Shown piece after piece: positions 6,837 through 7,476 of a stretch of 7,476 nt of DNA. Position 1 is the stretch's first letter; each line of letters opens with the position of its first letter. The stretch is taken from positions 1-7,476 of the forward strand of contig CAMYMP010000700.1 of the NCBI GenBank assembly GCA_947259435.1. The letters run 5' to 3'. This stretch comes from an uncultured Woeseiaceae bacterium. Its GTDB lineage: Bacteria > Pseudomonadota > Gammaproteobacteria > Woeseiales > Woeseiaceae. The notes beneath the pieces are model-generated. The model saw nothing but the letters and a program-made list of their open reading frames with translations, did not search any database and was not told where the DNA came from. The position numbers and the translations under genes are program-made.

Positions 6837-7363
6837 GCGCTGGTCGCAAGCTCCGCTCCAAACTGTTCAATCTGCTGGTTAGCGAAAGAACGCTGTCTGC
6901 GACGCGTTCATATGCGGAAATGCGCCGCAAACTCACGCGCCGGCCGCATGTCGTGTCAGCTTTCCTGGAACTCGATGATCCGTATTCATACCTGCTCGCC
7001 AAGTATCTGCCCGGCCTTGCGGCAAGCTACGACATCGAATTGCGTTACTACCTGACGCAGGCGTGCGCTGGCGATGACTTTCGCCCGCATTCCGGCATGC
7101 TGGCCGCATACGCCGAGGAAGACTGTCGTCGCCTCGCAGCAGAGCTTGGCGTGCCGTTCCTTGACAGAGGGCGGGCGCCGCCGGTTGAGCATCGCCGCGC
7201 ACTCATCGATGCCTTGGCAGCCGATGCGCACAAGGCGAATTTCGACGGCGAACTGTTGGAAGCCATTACATTGTATTGGCGTGGGGATACGGAGGGCGTT
7301 GCCCGACGCGTTACTGGCGCAATACGCGACGGTGCATTCCGCAGGGGAATGGCATTGGGGTAA
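6833..7363 (+). CDS. DsbA/HCCA-isomerase-like thioredoxin-fold protein, ended early by an apparent frameshift
   Basis: The frame starts at GTG 6833 inside the ATL stop (GTGA overlap) and gives 176 residues. After a basic N-terminal helix comes FLELDDPYSYLL (44-55), which resembles the first strand and helix of DsbA-family and 2-hydroxychromene-2-carboxylate isomerase-like proteins, where DPYS/SPY replaces the CXXC redox motif. The helical insertion with YAEEDCRRLAAELGVPF (93-109) and the EAITLYWRGD segment (143-152) fit the same fold. No CXXC is present, so a thiol oxidoreductase role is unlikely; an isomerase- or transferase-like role is possible but unproven. After Glu154 the sequence turns into Arg/Gly-rich shadow protein (VARRVTGAIRDGAFRR) and stops at 7363, while the convincing continuation lies in the frame starting at 7296. 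The last 22 residues are therefore probably not native. Confidence 0.72.
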   Translation: MSAGRKLRSKLFNLLVSERTLSATRSYAEMRRKLTRRPHVVSAFLELDDPYSYLLAKYLPGLAASYDIELRYYLTQACAGDDFRPHSGMLAAYAEEDCRRLAAELGVPFLDRGRAPPVEHRRALIDALAADAHKANFDGELLEAITLYWRGDTEGVARRVTGAIRDGAFRRGMALG

Positions 7364-7476
7364 CGACCGCCTGCACTACCTGACAGCAAGACTTGATGCG
7401 CTTGGCGCGCGTCGCGACGGCGTGACGCCCACGGGCCTGGCTGCCATTCGCCAGGCCATGCACGCGACGCTACCCG
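7296..7476 (+). pseudogene. Out-of-frame continuation of the DsbA-like gene, running off the window
   Basis: Reading from 7296 gives 60 codons with no stop to the window end. They begin ALPDALLAQYATVHSAGEWH and include WGNDRLHYLTARLDALGA. This aromatic GEWxWGxDRLxYLxxRLxxLGA pattern is what I expect at the C-terminal side of this DsbA/HCCA-isomerase-like domain. Removing one G from GGG at 7294-7296 joins it smoothly: LYWRGDTE then ALPDALL. The shift is either an assembly or sequencing indel or a real inactivating mutation. The protein would continue past 7476, and the family often has a longer C-terminal region. It has no start of its own that I can support. Confidence 0.7.

Noticed and set aside
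7280..7290. GGGG at 7283-7286 as the site of the frameshift
   Set aside because: A deletion here would give RGIRRAL instead of RGDTEAL. The acidic version looks more native, so the GGG at 7294-7296 is preferred.

Overview
The window looks like chromosomal DNA of a moderately GC-rich gammaproteobacterium, probably an uncultured marine or sediment lineage near Woeseiaceae, Steroidobacterales or Chromatiales. That placement rests on gene content and codon style only. The evidence is a secreted DUF1800/DUF1501 pair, a DUF885 lipoprotein with a Gram-negative lipobox, and paired DUF697-type GTPases. All supported genes lie on the + strand. I see no tRNA, rRNA, CRISPR array, transposase or phage gene.

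Region 1 (1-3467) is an envelope module. It holds the last 79 codons of a DUF1800 protein, a complete Tat-exported DUF1501 protein, and a complete DUF885 lipoprotein with a metalloprotease-like HE-x4-HH motif. Gaps are 24 and 28 bp, so the three genes are probably co-transcribed. The ribosome binding site of the DUF885 gene lies in the right arm of a small hairpin.

Region 2 (3468-3677) is the only sizeable intergenic gap. It contains three consecutive stem-loops with almost no spacer, the last one terminator-like, and could be a dispersed palindromic repeat or a structured terminator.

Region 3 (3678-7476) is a tightly packed second operon. It encodes a two-helix membrane-anchored GTPase, a second GTPase of the same family with a DUF697-like C-terminus whose start overlaps the first gene by 71 bp, an alkyltransferase-like (ATL) DNA-damage recognition protein with Trp in place of the catalytic Cys, and a DsbA/HCCA-isomerase-like thioredoxin-fold protein joined to the ATL gene by a GTGA overlap. 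The last gene appears to carry a one-base insertion near 7294-7296. Its natural continuation runs in another frame to the window end.

The most interesting items are the overlapping paralogous GTPase pair (possibly a membrane-associated heterodimer), the three-hairpin intergenic element, and the apparent frameshift in the last gene. No complete, clearly new defence or mobile system is visible.
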